Notes: generated from the letters alone by a model not told the origin. Counted from the stretch's first letter, positions 45,285 through 54,476 are shown. The stretch is DNA of 64,000 nucleotides from Arenibacter algicola (GCF_018860365.1 NZ_JAHKPO010000003.1:1116001-1180000), one strand, 5' to 3'. Made by a program: numbers and translations.

Positions 45285-45998
45285 TTACCCTATTTTATCT
45301 ACTTGGTAGTTAATATATTTTTTTTTCATCCATAAATAGGCAAAACAATCCATAAGCGGTCCCAATAACCTGTTCCAAAGACCAAACTTTGCAGTACCGG
45401 CCATACGTGGAAAGTGGCGAATAGGAATTTGTACAATGGTACCATTTTGTAGCAGGATCATAGCAGGTAAAAATCGATGTAAGCCTTTGAACATCGGTAT
45501 TCTTTTGGCAAAATCGGTTTTTATCACCTTTAGGGGACAGCCCGTATCGTCCATTCCATCATGTGTAAATGCTCTACGTATACCATTGGCGATGGTAGAT
45601 GAGGCATTCTTAACAAATGAATCTTTTCTATCTGCCCTTACTCCGGTTACAAGATCATATTGATCAATATGTTCCAACAGCAGGTTAAAATCTTCGGGCG
45701 AGGTCTGTAGGTCGGAATCTATATAACCTACCAAGGGGGTATCCGTATAGTCAAAGCCGGCTTTGATGGCCGCACTCAAGCCTTTGTTTTGGGCAAATTT
45801 CACAAAACTAAAAGCTTCGTTTCTTTGGCAAATGGTTTCTATTAATTGCTGGCTATTATCTTTTGAACCGTCATTTACGAATAATACCCTGGCCTTTTTT
45901 GTGCAAATGGTCAAGTAGTCCTTAAGCTCCTTTTCAACGCGTTCCAAATTATCTTCTTCATTGTAGACAGGTATAATTATGGTGAATTCGTAATTCAT
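45285..45998 (-). CDS. Family 2 glycosyltransferase, DPM1/GtrB-like
   Basis: 237 residues from MNYEFTIIIPVYNEEDN. The DxD-type region is VGYIDSDLQTSPEDF near residue 90, and LFVNDGSKDNSQQLIE precedes it. HRFLPAMILLQNG and PIRHFPRMAGTAKFGLWNRL match dolichol-phosphate mannose synthase/GtrB-like enzymes, which move a sugar from a nucleotide to undecaprenyl-phosphate at the inner membrane. Unlike many GtrB proteins it lacks two C-terminal membrane helices. Its stop codon abuts the LAB_N start, and the product would feed the GT39 enzyme encoded downstream. Confidence 0.92.
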   Translation of the reverse strand: MNYEFTIIIPVYNEEDNLERVEKELKDYLTICTKKARVLFVNDGSKDNSQQLIETICQRNEAFSFVKFAQNKGLSAAIKAGFDYTDTPLVGYIDSDLQTSPEDFNLLLEHIDQYDLVTGVRADRKDSFVKNASSTIANGIRRAFTHDGMDDTGCPLKVIKTDFAKRIPMFKGLHRFLPAMILLQNGTIVQIPIRHFPRMAGTAKFGLWNRLLGPLMDCFAYLWMKKKYINYQVDKIG

Positions 45999-46192
45999 TT
46001 TATACAAGGATAAGTGCTTTTGTAGCTAAAATTTAGGGCCAAAGATAATCAACTTTGTCAACCTATGTGGCATTGGGCCCTACATCTTATTGTGGAGCTA
46101 AAATTGGAATAGGTTTATGATATTTATTACCAAGGCATAACCTTTTCCTTTTGTTGCTATTCTTAATAAACCTTATCTCAAAAAAGCAGCGT

Positions 46193-47233
46193 TTAGGTTT
46201 CTTTGGCCAGACTTAATAGTTTTTCGGCGGCGTTAAACGGGGAAATTTTACCATCTACAACTAATTGTATCATTTGATCCAGATGACTTTTTATGTTTTT
46301 GTTTTGATAAAATTGTTGTTTTAGCTGGTCTTCAATAGTCTGTAGTAGCCAATATTTGTTTTGTGTTCTCCTTTTTGCGGTTATTCCGTCCAGGCCTGGT
46401 TTATTGTCTATGTAGGTTTTAATGACTTCCCATATTTCCGATATCCCTGTTTTTTGAATAGCGGAACAACTGAGGATTTTAGGAGTCCAGCCATTTTCTT
46501 TTGGGGAAAAGAGGTGTAGCGCCTTAGTAAATTCAACTTTGGCCAAATTGGCCTGTTCAATATTGTTGCCATCGGCTTTATTGATAACAATGGCATCTGC
46601 CATTTCCATGATGCCCCTTTTAATGCCCTGAAGTTCATCTCCGGCACCGGCCAATTTCAATAATAGAAAGAAATCTACCATTCCGTGTACTGCAGTTTCA
46701 CTTTGACCCACCCCGACTGTTTCCACTAAAATGGTATCGAAGCCGGCAGCTTCGCAAAGGATTATAGTTTCTCGGGTTTTTCTGGCAACTCCACCCAAAG
46801 AATGACCAGTGGGTGAGGGGCGGATATAGGCGTTCTTGTCCTTTACCAATTCTGGCATTCGGGTCTTGTCCCCTAAAATACTTCCCCTGCTAATGGTACT
46901 GGAAGGATCCACCGTCAGTACGGCCACTTTTTTTCCCAGGGATGTAAGGAAGGAGCCAAAAGTTTCGATAAAGGTACTTTTACCTACCCCTGGAACTCCG
47001 GTTATTCCAATACGTATGCTCTTACCACTATGCGGTAGGCATTGATCTATAATATCATTGGATTTTTGAAAATGTTGACTGTTGGTGCTTTCCACCAATG
47101 TAATAGCCCTAGCCAAGGTGGCTATGTCACCATTTAAAATACCTTGTATCAGTTCCGCTGCGGACGGATTCCTTTTTCTAAAAGCTTTGGTTTTAGAATT
47201 AATATTTCCGTCCGTGTTTTTATTGGTGGCCAA
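46193..47233 (-). CDS. meaB: Methylmalonyl-CoA mutase-associated GTPase MeaB (ArgK family)
   Basis: 346 residues of a P-loop GTPase that protects and reactivates B12-dependent methylmalonyl-CoA mutase. Walker A GVPGVGKS is at 79-86. VDPSSTISRGSILGDKTRM follows, ILVETVGVGQSE is the switch region near residue 168, and VINKADG gives guanine specificity near residue 217. The dimerisation arm with HLDQMIQLV closes the protein. The mutase genes are not in this window. It is two bases downstream of the DUF2911 gene on the same strand, so they share a transcript. Confidence 0.95.
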   Translation of the reverse strand: MATNKNTDGNINSKTKAFRKRNPSAAELIQGILNGDIATLARAITLVESTNSQHFQKSNDIIDQCLPHSGKSIRIGITGVPGVGKSTFIETFGSFLTSLGKKVAVLTVDPSSTISRGSILGDKTRMPELVKDKNAYIRPSPTGHSLGGVARKTRETIILCEAAGFDTILVETVGVGQSETAVHGMVDFFLLLKLAGAGDELQGIKRGIMEMADAIVINKADGNNIEQANLAKVEFTKALHLFSPKENGWTPKILSCSAIQKTGISEIWEVIKTYIDNKPGLDGITAKRRTQNKYWLLQTIEDQLKQQFYQNKNIKSHLDQMIQLVVDGKISPFNAAEKLLSLAKET

Positions 47234-47235
47234 AT

Positions 47236-47796
47236 TTACTTTTTAATGGGAAGGCTTACCTTGGTTTTGTCCCAAGCAAGACTAAGGTAAAGCTGTTCGT
47301 TTTCCTCAAAGTCTATGGATAGACTTTCAATGGTTTGCGACAATTGCTGTACAGGGACACCTATTTCTACCACATCCGTTTCAGGGTTTCTAGTGGTTTC
47401 CTTTCCACCACTTAAAATGGTAACTCCCCATTCGGGAATTTCACTATTGAATATAAAGCTCCAGGTCTCTTTGCCGGGTATGGTCCATAAAGCATAGCTG
47501 CCAGCGGGCAAGCTTTTGCCTCCAACACTAATGTTGGTAGCCGTGGTAAAAGTGGTAGGTTCATTGGCCCCTGTTCTCCAAACCACATCATAGGGTACCA
47601 ATTCACCAAAAATAATACGGTCTTTTTTGAACGGACTACTGTATTTTACACTTAGGTCCAATCCATTTTTATTGTAAGTAGCTGTTTTCTCAGGACTGTT
47701 CTTTTTGGTCTGTTCCGTTAAATAGGATTTTCCAAACAAAAAGAAGGCCAGCGCCAACACTACGATAACTACTAATAACCATTTAAGAAATTTCAT
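47236..47796 (-). CDS. DUF2911 domain-containing protein
   Basis: 186 residues. A membrane-spanning N-terminus (4-22) is an anchor or signal, followed by DUF2911: VKYSSPFKKDRIIFGELVPYDVVWRTGANEPT (residues 50-81), LPAGSYALWTIPG, WSFIFNSE and the closing LSLAWDKTKVSLPI. The family is common in Bacteroidota and other marine bacteria, probably periplasmic, and of unknown function. It lies between galM (29-base gap) and meaB (2-base gap), all on the minus strand. Confidence 0.92.
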   Translation of the reverse strand: MKFLKWLLVVIVVLALAFFLFGKSYLTEQTKKNSPEKTATYNKNGLDLSVKYSSPFKKDRIIFGELVPYDVVWRTGANEPTTFTTATNISVGGKSLPAGSYALWTIPGKETWSFIFNSEIPEWGVTILSGGKETTRNPETDVVEIGVPVQQLSQTIESLSIDFEENEQLYLSLAWDKTKVSLPIKK

Positions 47797-47825
47797 ATTC
47801 CTGGATTTAGCTTAGGTTAATTGTT

Positions 47826-48734
47826 CTAATTTACGAAACTAAACCTAAACTCGGTTTCATTGTGATAGGTTTCTCCTGGTTGCAAAATGCTATTTGGAAA
47901 GTGGGGCTGGTTGGGAGCATCCGGGAAATTTTGGGTTTCAAAACAGATGGCGGCAAAAGCGGGTGGCGTATAGACTACCACTCCCGGTTGATTGGTTACT
48001 ACTTCCATGGATAAACCTGAGTTGTCTGAAGTCAGTACGGTACTATTTTTAAGACTGGAGTCCATCACAAACGGGGTGTCCAAACGTACTTGGCCAATCT
48101 TTTTTAACTCCAGGAAATCGTATTTCGAATTTTTTACGGAAACCAATTTTCCCGTAGGAAGAAGTTTTGCATCCGTTTCCAAATATTCCGGGCAAGCCAA
48201 CCTTAGGTTCCAATGGTCTATGGTTTCCGCACCATCCAGATTGAAATAGGAATGGTTGGTCAGGTTTACAGGAGTGGCCTTGTCAGTGGTAGCCTCATGA
48301 ATTATAAATAGGGATGGGCCTACCAGTTTATAGGTTACCGTGGATTTTAGGTTTCCAGGATAGCCCTCTTCCATATCCTGACTTAGGTAATTTAGTTTTA
48401 CAAAGGGATTTTCCCCATCATGTACCTGCTCTATGGACCAATATCTCTTCCCAAAGCCTTTTTGTCCACCGTGAAGATGTACCCCATCCTTGGAAAAAAT
48501 AGGATAGTGTACGTTATTGATTTGAAAACCGCTATTGGATATTCTTCCTGCATAACGTCCTATACAGGCTCCAAGAGACTTGTTGTCCATTAAATATTTT
48601 TCAGGTTCCTCCAGACCCACCACCACATTGGTGTCTACCCCTTCCTTATTTTTTAATATCAACTTTTGGATGATGGCCCCATAGTCCAGTACGGTCAGTG
48701 TTATGAAATTATTTTTTATTGTAACTTGATTCAA
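47826..48734 (-). CDS. galM: Aldose 1-epimerase
   Basis: 302 residues, cytoplasmic with no signal peptide. The enzyme interconverts alpha and beta anomers of galactose and other hexoses. The beta-sandwich carries GACIGRYAGRISN near residue 54, DGVHLHGGQKGFGKR near residue 83 and VNLTNHSYFNLDG (residues 158-170) with the catalytic histidine. PGVVVYTPP near residue 255 precedes the region where the catalytic Glu is expected (ETEF near 295). It leads the galM-DUF2911-meaB run. No other galactose gene is near. Confidence 0.93.
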   Translation of the reverse strand: MNQVTIKNNFITLTVLDYGAIIQKLILKNKEGVDTNVVVGLEEPEKYLMDNKSLGACIGRYAGRISNSGFQINNVHYPIFSKDGVHLHGGQKGFGKRYWSIEQVHDGENPFVKLNYLSQDMEEGYPGNLKSTVTYKLVGPSLFIIHEATTDKATPVNLTNHSYFNLDGAETIDHWNLRLACPEYLETDAKLLPTGKLVSVKNSKYDFLELKKIGQVRLDTPFVMDSSLKNSTVLTSDNSGLSMEVVTNQPGVVVYTPPAFAAICFETQNFPDAPNQPHFPNSILQPGETYHNETEFRFSFVN

Positions 48735-48810
48735 TGTAGTGCTTTTTAAGATTTAAGATAAAAATACTCTTTTTTGCAACATTACAAATATTCCATCGTC
48801 CTTTAGGTAA

Positions 48811-48981
48811 TTGGGATTTATCGGGGATGATTTAAATGTAACAAAACTCTCCCGTCAACAAAAGAAACTGGCCGAAATGTTTCAGATTGATATTGTAGAA
48901 CAATGTAAACGTAACGATCGCAAAGCGCAATTACAAAAAGGGAAAGCTATGGCGTTGAAACAACGGGAACTGGAAATATAA
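48811..48981 (+). pseudogene. Short gene remnant resembling the start of an ECF sigma factor
   Basis: A 56-codon open frame with no start codon near its beginning. It reads KLSRQQKKLAEMFQ and then IVEQCKRNDRKAQLQ; the second part looks like the N-terminus of Bacteroidota ECF sigma factors, where it would be followed by LYxxYCDGM. Here the next codons give KGKAMALKQRELEI and a stop. It sits in a 383-base gap between divergently read galM and the Gfo/Idh operon end. A rearranged fragment is the best reading; a random frame cannot be excluded. Confidence 0.35.
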
Positions 48982-49061
48982 ACAAGACTAGTAGCATATC
49001 CATCCGTGTTAATTCCAAGTTTACAGAAGTTGTTCTGCGGTAATGGGAATTATTAATAAAA

Positions 49062-49097
49062 AAAGAAGGGGGTTTTCAATAGAAAATCCCCTTCTTT
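49062..49097. terminator. Terminator at the end of the Gfo/Idh operon
   Basis: AAAGAAGGGGGTTTTC pairs with GAAAATCCCCTTCTTT (one G-T pair), a 16-bp stem with a four-base loop. On the minus strand it is followed by a T run. It lies 21 bases beyond the stop codon at 49118. Confidence 0.88.
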
Positions 49098-49117
49098 ATA
49101 TGATTGAAATCCTAGAA

Positions 49118-50446
49118 CTATAATTTGGGTTCCCAGCCTTCTTGGTATTCCCTTTTCCAGTAGGACATGGCCTCATCGTCATCTTTTACCTTTCCTGTGG
49201 TCGGGTTAATATGAATGGTTCTACCTACATCTTGGGCTATATTCCCTAAATGACATAGCATGGTAGAAATACTGGCGTCGTTGATATCCGAATTCAGGGA
49301 AGTGTCCTGACGGATGGCACTGAAGAAATTGTGTACGTGATTTACATCCAAACCGCCCATACCCATGGTATTGGTGGTAGCACTTTTAACCCCTTCTTCT
49401 ACTTTCTTAATTAAACTGCCATCCAGATTATAAAGGTTGTATTCATTTCTGCTCATGGTTATCATTCCCTTGCTTCCATAAATGGTAGCCCCTCTACCAG
49501 GTTGCTCTGGTTTTATCAAGCCTCTACTATGTCCGGTCCAGGTAATGAATTTATCATCATCAAATTTATAGGTCACCTGTTGGTTGTCCACGAACTCCCA
49601 ATCATCCTTAAAGGTGTACTTTCCACCAAAGGAAGTTACGCTATTTGGAAGATCCACACCCAATGCCCAACGGCAAATATCAATTTCATGGGTACCATTG
49701 TTGTGAATTTCCCCTGTACCCCAGGTACGGAACCAATGCCAGTTATAAGGGTGTACATTGTCCCTGTAAGATTCCCTAGGTGCCGGTCCCTGCCATAAAT
49801 CCCAGTCCAATGTGTTGGGAACTTCTATTTTATTCCCAATACCGATAGAGCCCCTATTGCTGGAATAATAGGCCTCGCCTTTGTAGACTTCCCCAATAAT
49901 TCCTTCACGGATTTCCTTCACGGCCAATGCGGAACTTTGGGAGGAACGCTGCTGATTTCCCATTTGTACCTTTTTACCATATTTTTTTTGTGCCGCTACC
50001 AATAGCTCATTTTCGTGTGGATTGTGGCTACAAGGCTTTTCTACATAAACATGTTTCCCTGCCTGTAGGGCCATGATGGCCATTGGAGCATGCCAATGTT
50101 CTGGTGTAGCTATGAAAACGGCATCCACATTTTTGTCCTCCAAAACCTTTCTAAAGTCCTTTTCTACTTTTGGGATATATCCAATATTCTTTTTGCACCA
50201 AACATTGTGTTCCTCCAATATTTTGTCGTCCACATCACAACTATAAAGTATTTTGGCATTGGGGTCTTTGTTTATGGCAACGAAATGGGCCTTGGCCCTG
50301 CTTCTCACCCCAATGACCGCAACATTTATTTTGTCGTTGGCCCCTATAATATTACTGTATCCCATGCTTGGCATTACCAATCCTCCCAAGCTAAGGGCAG
50401 CACTGCCCGCTGCCGTTTTTTTAATAAAGTCTCTTCTAGTTTTCAT
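49118..50446 (-). CDS. Gfo/Idh/MocA family oxidoreductase, Tat-exported
   Basis: 442 residues. A twin-arginine leader, MKTRRDFIKKTAAGSAALSLGG, marks folded export to the periplasm. The Rossmann domain follows: INVAVIGVRSRAKAHF near residue 40, CDVDDKIL, then AVFIATPEHWHAPMA and the EKPCSHNPHEN block with the conserved EKP lysine near 135. The C-terminal domain has NNGTHEIDICRWALGVD. These are NAD(P)-dependent dehydrogenases acting on sugars or polyols. The gene directly follows the DUF1080 gene in one minus-strand transcript; such pairs are common in polysaccharide-degrading Bacteroidota, where Gfo/Idh and DUF1080 proteins work in an oxidoreductive glycan pathway. Confidence 0.93.
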   Translation of the reverse strand: MKTRRDFIKKTAAGSAALSLGGLVMPSMGYSNIIGANDKINVAVIGVRSRAKAHFVAINKDPNAKILYSCDVDDKILEEHNVWCKKNIGYIPKVEKDFRKVLEDKNVDAVFIATPEHWHAPMAIMALQAGKHVYVEKPCSHNPHENELLVAAQKKYGKKVQMGNQQRSSQSSALAVKEIREGIIGEVYKGEAYYSSNRGSIGIGNKIEVPNTLDWDLWQGPAPRESYRDNVHPYNWHWFRTWGTGEIHNNGTHEIDICRWALGVDLPNSVTSFGGKYTFKDDWEFVDNQQVTYKFDDDKFITWTGHSRGLIKPEQPGRGATIYGSKGMITMSRNEYNLYNLDGSLIKKVEEGVKSATTNTMGMGGLDVNHVHNFFSAIRQDTSLNSDINDASISTMLCHLGNIAQDVGRTIHINPTTGKVKDDDEAMSYWKREYQEGWEPKL

Positions 50447-51838
50447 TTATTCGCTTTTGTTTATGCTTTTAATTTTGATGTTTTTGTAGGAGACTAAATC
50501 CCCGTGATCCTGCAATAGGATATGTCCTTGGTCCCCTTCACCAAAATTTGGCCATTTTGCATATTTGCTTTCGGAAACCAATTTGCGATAGTCATCGCTT
50601 TTTCTTTCATATTCCAGAACTTTGGTCCCATTCAACCAATGTTCAACATGGTTGTTGATCGATTTGATATGGGCCGTATTCCAATCCCCAATAGGATTGA
50701 TCGGCTTGTTAGGGTCTGCCTGAATAAGATCATAAAGGGAAGCTACCGTTCTACTACCATCATGATTCCCCAACTTGGCATCTGGGTGGCGAGCATCATC
50801 CAAAATTTGATATTCCAGACCAATGGAAGAACCTGGTCCTTTGTTAAGGTCGGTATTCACATAATACTTTATTCCGCTGTTGGCACCCTCGGTAAGTTTA
50901 AAGTCGACCTTTAATTCAAAATCGCCATAGAGGTCGGTAGTTACTATATCTCCACCAGCGGCAGATTCTTCACCACCCGAAGGCAATACGGTAAGCACAC
51001 CATCCTTTATTTCCCATCCGGTTTCCGGAAAACCGTCCAAACGGGCGCCTCTCCATCCGTTGGTAGTTTCCCCGTCCCACAACAATTTCCAATTGTCTTT
51101 TTCTTCACCAACTGTAAGCTTGTTCTTCGTGGTAATAGGGGTTAAGGGCGATTTTCTGGAATAGGTTTCCAAGTTGTCTGTAAGTATTTTAATATTCTTC
51201 CAAACAATTTGGGTTCCTTCGGTTTTGTCTTTTCCAATACCATGGACCTGAAGCGCAATAAAGCCACTTGCAGTTTTATCATCGATTAAATAGGAGGCAG
51301 GTACGTCGTTGATCCAAGTCTTTATGGTGTCCCCTATAGCTTCAATTCTGTAATGGTTCCAATCATTTTGTTTAAAGGCCTTTTGTGCCTGCGGATTATC
51401 TCCCAACGGATTTAACCAACCCCTTCGGGCCTCATCATAAACACCAGCGCTCCAAGCTCTTTCGGAAGGGTCAATTTCTATTTGGTATCCATGTACCCGT
51501 CCGTTCCTATAAGATGGAAGGCTATTGCTTCTAATCTGAATGCCGGAATTCATGGATGGATCTACCTTATAATCCAATTCCAAGATAAAATCCTCGTACA
51601 TTTTGTCGGTGGTCATAAAGGAATTGGGAGTGTTGTGGACAGTGGTTCCAACAATAGTTCCATCAACTACTTCATATTTTGCATTTCCACCTTTTTGGTT
51701 CCAACCGTTCAAGGTTTTGCCATCAAAGAGATTAACCCACGGGGTGTTGTCCTTTTCTGTCCCTGCGCAACCTATTAATAAGGAGGCCAACAGTATGGCT
51801 GAGAATAAGGTGGATGGGAGTTTTGATCGTACTTTCAT
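50447..51838 (-). CDS. DUF1080 (3-keto-disaccharide hydrolase) lipoprotein, two domains
   Basis: 463 residues. The leader ends LLIGCAGTE, a lipobox with Cys24. Two DUF1080 domains follow: the first about residues 33-215 ([37 protein letters not shown]), the second about 245-460 ([40 protein letters not shown]). DUF1080 enzymes cleave 3-keto-glycosides or bind glycans. The stop abuts the Gfo/Idh start, so the two genes are coupled and probably work together: the dehydrogenase forms a 3-keto sugar and this protein cleaves it. Conserved acidic and histidine residues of the second domain ([15 protein letters not shown]) look intact. Confidence 0.92.
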   Translation of the reverse strand: MKVRSKLPSTLFSAILLASLLIGCAGTEKDNTPWVNLFDGKTLNGWNQKGGNAKYEVVDGTIVGTTVHNTPNSFMTTDKMYEDFILELDYKVDPSMNSGIQIRSNSLPSYRNGRVHGYQIEIDPSERAWSAGVYDEARRGWLNPLGDNPQAQKAFKQNDWNHYRIEAIGDTIKTWINDVPASYLIDDKTASGFIALQVHGIGKDKTEGTQIVWKNIKILTDNLETYSRKSPLTPITTKNKLTVGEEKDNWKLLWDGETTNGWRGARLDGFPETGWEIKDGVLTVLPSGGEESAAGGDIVTTDLYGDFELKVDFKLTEGANSGIKYYVNTDLNKGPGSSIGLEYQILDDARHPDAKLGNHDGSRTVASLYDLIQADPNKPINPIGDWNTAHIKSINNHVEHWLNGTKVLEYERKSDDYRKLVSESKYAKWPNFGEGDQGHILLQDHGDLVSYKNIKIKSINKSE

Positions 51839-51953
51839 TTTTTTAATCTTATTTTTTTTAATGTGAGCTTGAAAGGTATAAAAAAGTGATTAAATATTGG
51901 CTTAATGCACTAAAATTAGCCCGTTTGTGATATTAAAAATCGACCAAAAGAAA

Positions 51954-51981
51954 AGGCCGACATGCTTGTTGCTGTCGGCCT
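51954..51981. terminator. Terminator downstream of msrA
   Basis: AGGCCGACA and TGTCGGCCT form a 9-bp stem around a 10-base loop. On the minus strand it is followed by a T-rich run, 84 bases beyond the msrA stop codon and before the DUF1080 operon. Confidence 0.82.
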
Positions 51982-52064
51982 AATTTATAAATTTCAATTA
52001 TTCTCCTTGTTCCTGTAGGTCAGAATTTATGAAAATTGACTCATTACTTTGAGATGTATATACA

Positions 52065-52730
52065 TTAATGGGACTGATCCTTTAATAGTTCCGGAAATTT
52101 AGCTTGAAAACGTTTTAGTCGTGGTACCGATACATTTAAGATATAGGAGTTGTTGGGATTGTTTTTTTCATAATCTTGGTGATAGTCCTCCGCATCATAA
52201 AAGACAGTAAAGGGTTTTACCTCTGTAGTTATGGGAGCTGAATAAACCTTTTCCTTCTCCAATTTGGAAATATAGTCGTTTATGATCTTCTTTTCGGAGT
52301 CGTTTTTATAGAAGGCGATGGATCTATATTGGGCACCTTTGTCGGGTCCCTGCCTATTTAAAGTAGTAGGGTCATGGGAGCCAAAAAATACTTTTACCAG
52401 GGTCTCAAAAGAAATCACTTTGGGATCGTAATAGACCTCTACCGCTTCTGCATGGGTAGTACGGCCATAGCCCACTTGTTCATAGGTGGGATTTTTTTCC
52501 TTCCCGCCAGAATAACCGGAGACAACTTCCTTTACTCCTTTTACACTTTCAAAAATAGCTTCCACGCACCAAAAACAACCGCTGGCAAAATAGGCAGTTT
52601 CATATTGTTGCAATTCCTTCGGAGTGACTTCGGCAATTATTTCATGCTTTTGTTCGGATTTGGTTTTGGATTGACAACTAATAGTGGTAAATCCTAGAAC
52701 CCCTAGTAGTATGATCTGTAATAGTTTCAT
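52065..52730 (-). CDS. msrA: Peptide-methionine (S)-S-oxide reductase, lipoprotein
   Basis: 221 residues. It reduces methionine-S-sulfoxide in oxidised proteins. A signal with lipobox Cys19 (FTTISCQS) places it outside the cytoplasm, which is unusual for MsrA but known in Bacteroidota. The catalytic motif GCFWCVEA has Cys52 as the attacking cysteine and Cys55 beside it, and the following VKGVKEVVSGYSGG, DPTTLNRQGPDKGAQYRS and YHQDYEKNNP are all family motifs. It is transcribed alone with a terminator at 51954. No msrB is adjacent. Confidence 0.94.
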   Translation of the reverse strand: MKLLQIILLGVLGFTTISCQSKTKSEQKHEIIAEVTPKELQQYETAYFASGCFWCVEAIFESVKGVKEVVSGYSGGKEKNPTYEQVGYGRTTHAEAVEVYYDPKVISFETLVKVFFGSHDPTTLNRQGPDKGAQYRSIAFYKNDSEKKIINDYISKLEKEKVYSAPITTEVKPFTVFYDAEDYHQDYEKNNPNNSYILNVSVPRLKRFQAKFPELLKDQSH

Positions 52731-53231
52731 GTTGTTAATTACTTAATGTTATTATGTTCTATTTTTTTAGTCCAACCAATTTAGGTGGTACCAGAATTAT
52801 ACAACTACAATAATCCTGCCTTTATAAAGGTAAGACAGTTTTGATAAAAGTACGTTTGTCAAATACTTTCTCTTTTAGTGTTTGTAATTGGAAAATACTT
52901 ACGGATATCCATCTTAAAATTTTATAATATCATTTTCATTTGTGTAACACCTATTTCAAAGGCCTCAGCCTTATTGAAACGCGATAGTTGAACGAATCCC
53001 GACTTTTGGTAGGGTTTCTGGCTGGATACCCTGACTTAGCCTTAAGGGGGTTCTTTAAAGGGGAGCAAGGCTTGCTCTGGGGTTTAGAGCCATTAATTAT
53101 GCATTTGAAAAAGGGTACAGCCTTATTGGAGCAATATTATTTAATTCATTTTTCACTGGTTATTTACGGATAGTATCATAGGATTATTACTACAAATATT
53201 GAATGAATCTTGTTTTTATTTTTAAATACAC
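52731..53231. other. Intergenic region upstream of the duplicated unit
   Basis: About 500 bases between msrA and the first copy of the repeat. A 61-codon plus-strand frame (52988-53173) lacks a recognisable domain and is not called. The region is AT-rich with a GC-richer patch near 52990-53090. I see nothing else. Confidence 0.5.
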
Positions 53232-53417
53232 GTAAGAATTACCGATTAAATACCATTAACATCGATTAGCGTTTCCTGGGTCGGTTTTCACTCACCGAGC
53301 ATTTTCTACACTTTATCGGGAGATTTGTCAGATACCGAAAAATAAGGGGGTTTAAACGATTTGTGACCTATACAGGGGTGCATGTGGCGTTAAATTTACA
53401 TAACAAAACAACGCATC
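53232..53417 (+). promoter_or_regulatory. Conserved 186-base leader of the small secreted protein gene, copy 1
   Basis: The leader is shared almost perfectly with copy 2. It contains CGATTA twice, 20 bases apart (53243 and 53263), two possible hairpins (TCGGT/ACCGA at 53281-53298, and TCGG...CCGA with A/T flanks near 53315-53341) and GTTTAAAC at 53350-53357. TAAATTTA lies at 53391-53398, a weak -7-like match. Conservation of non-coding sequence suggests promoter and 5' UTR regulation. Confidence 0.6.
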
Positions 53418-53654
53418 ATGAAAACGCTTTTAACTTTAATCTTTGTTCTTTTTATCGGAGTAGCTGCACAAGCCAACAATGTTGATCAGGAAGTAAAAGT
53501 TGAAACTGTTACCATGAGTATTGTTACTTCTACTCAAAATGAAGTTTCTGTTAAAAACGAAAACAAAGTAGCTCGTTTGTACATGTTCAAAAATTCTAGG
53601 GTTAAAAAAGAATTGTCTTTCTCTACTAAATTGAACAAAGCTAAATTGGCTTAA
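53418..53654 (+). CDS. Small secreted protein, 78 aa, copy 1
   Basis: 78 residues: a Sec signal peptide (MKTLLTLIFVLFIGVAAQA, cleavage near residue 19) and a mature chain of about 59 residues. The mature part has an acidic N-terminal stretch (NNVDQEVKVETVTMSIVTS) and a basic C-terminal part (VARLYMFKNSRVKKELSFS and NKAKLA), so it is strongly polar. No known family is recognised with certainty; similar short proteins seem common in marine Flavobacteriia. Codon use is rich in GTT, GCT, ACT and AAA, as in highly expressed genes. Copy 2 differs at only one residue. Confidence 0.85.
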   Translation: MKTLLTLIFVLFIGVAAQANNVDQEVKVETVTMSIVTSTQNEVSVKNENKVARLYMFKNSRVKKELSFSTKLNKAKLA

Positions 53655-54048
53655 TCACATCGTTTTCTTTTTAAGAACTATTATTTAGTCAAAAAGTTCT
53701 GATATTATATCTATTTACATTTGGGAAGAACATAGTATGTATATAAACCTATTGGTGTCTAACCAATGAAAATCTTATTATGATTTGAATTACTTCTTTT
53801 TGCTTAATGAGGTTTCTTCCGATTTTGCTATGGATATACAAATACTTAGGTAGCATGAAGGTTACCTTGAATCATGCTTAATTGTTGTGTTTCTTCAAAA
53901 ATTCGAATTAACATGATTTATCTTGTTTTTTGATTTTAGCTTTAATTATTGGGGATAACCCTAAGAAACTTTTGTTGAAATTATTCTTTCATTTTCTTTG
54001 CTTGTCCAAAGAAAACGAAACAAAAGAAAAGACCCTTCTTCGCTAGGT

Positions 54049-54078
54049 GGTCCATAAAATCTTGGAATTTTATGGACC
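54049..54078. repeat. Perfect inverted repeat, 12-bp arms
   Basis: GGTCCATAAAAT and ATTTTATGGACC with a 6-base loop CTTGGA. No T run follows, so it is not an ordinary terminator. It could be a mobile-element remnant or a recombination-prone hairpin. Confidence 0.7.
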
Positions 54079-54476
54079 GATGCCATGGCCTAAATTATTT
54101 CCAAGGCTTCAATAATTCTTTACGGCCATGTCATCTCCTCTACGGAAGAAGATTTACCCAACAATGGACTTTAAGGACAATGTTCAACGATATTCAATAG
54201 CGGATAATGATTTTTATGAACTCTATAAATTGACGGAACAAAGAAACGGCCTATTTTTTAATTCGTCTTAAATCAAGTGGTTTTAACATTGGGCAAAGGA
54301 AGCCGTCCATAGAGTATTTCACCTTAGTGAAAGTGGCCTGGGCGGTGCGGCCGTGGAAAGTGGGTGGATTTAAAGAAATTTAAAATCAGCCCAGCGTTTT
54401 TTGGTTCGTTTTTTGGGCGATGCAAAAAATGAACAGAACGCGAACCCTGGTATAGTCTATTCTATCTTTTTCTAAT

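Larger units (their letters stand above)
53232..53660 (+). repeat. Long direct repeat, copy 1 (leader plus small secreted protein)
   Basis: About 429 bases that recur 1450 bases downstream at 54682-55110. The match covers a 186-base leader and the whole open frame. In the leader, five of six bases differ in one block (53371-53376 against 54821-54826); the coding part differs at two bases. The identity ends just past the stop codon. Confidence 0.95.

Noticed and set aside
52988..53173. 61-codon open frame upstream of the duplicated unit
   Set aside because: There is no recognisable domain, no convincing ribosome-binding site, and it is not part of the duplicated unit.
53391..53398. TAAATTTA as a clear promoter of the small secreted protein gene
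   Set aside because: It lacks the final G, and the nearest TTTG is 27 bases upstream, so it is kept only as a weak note in the leader.
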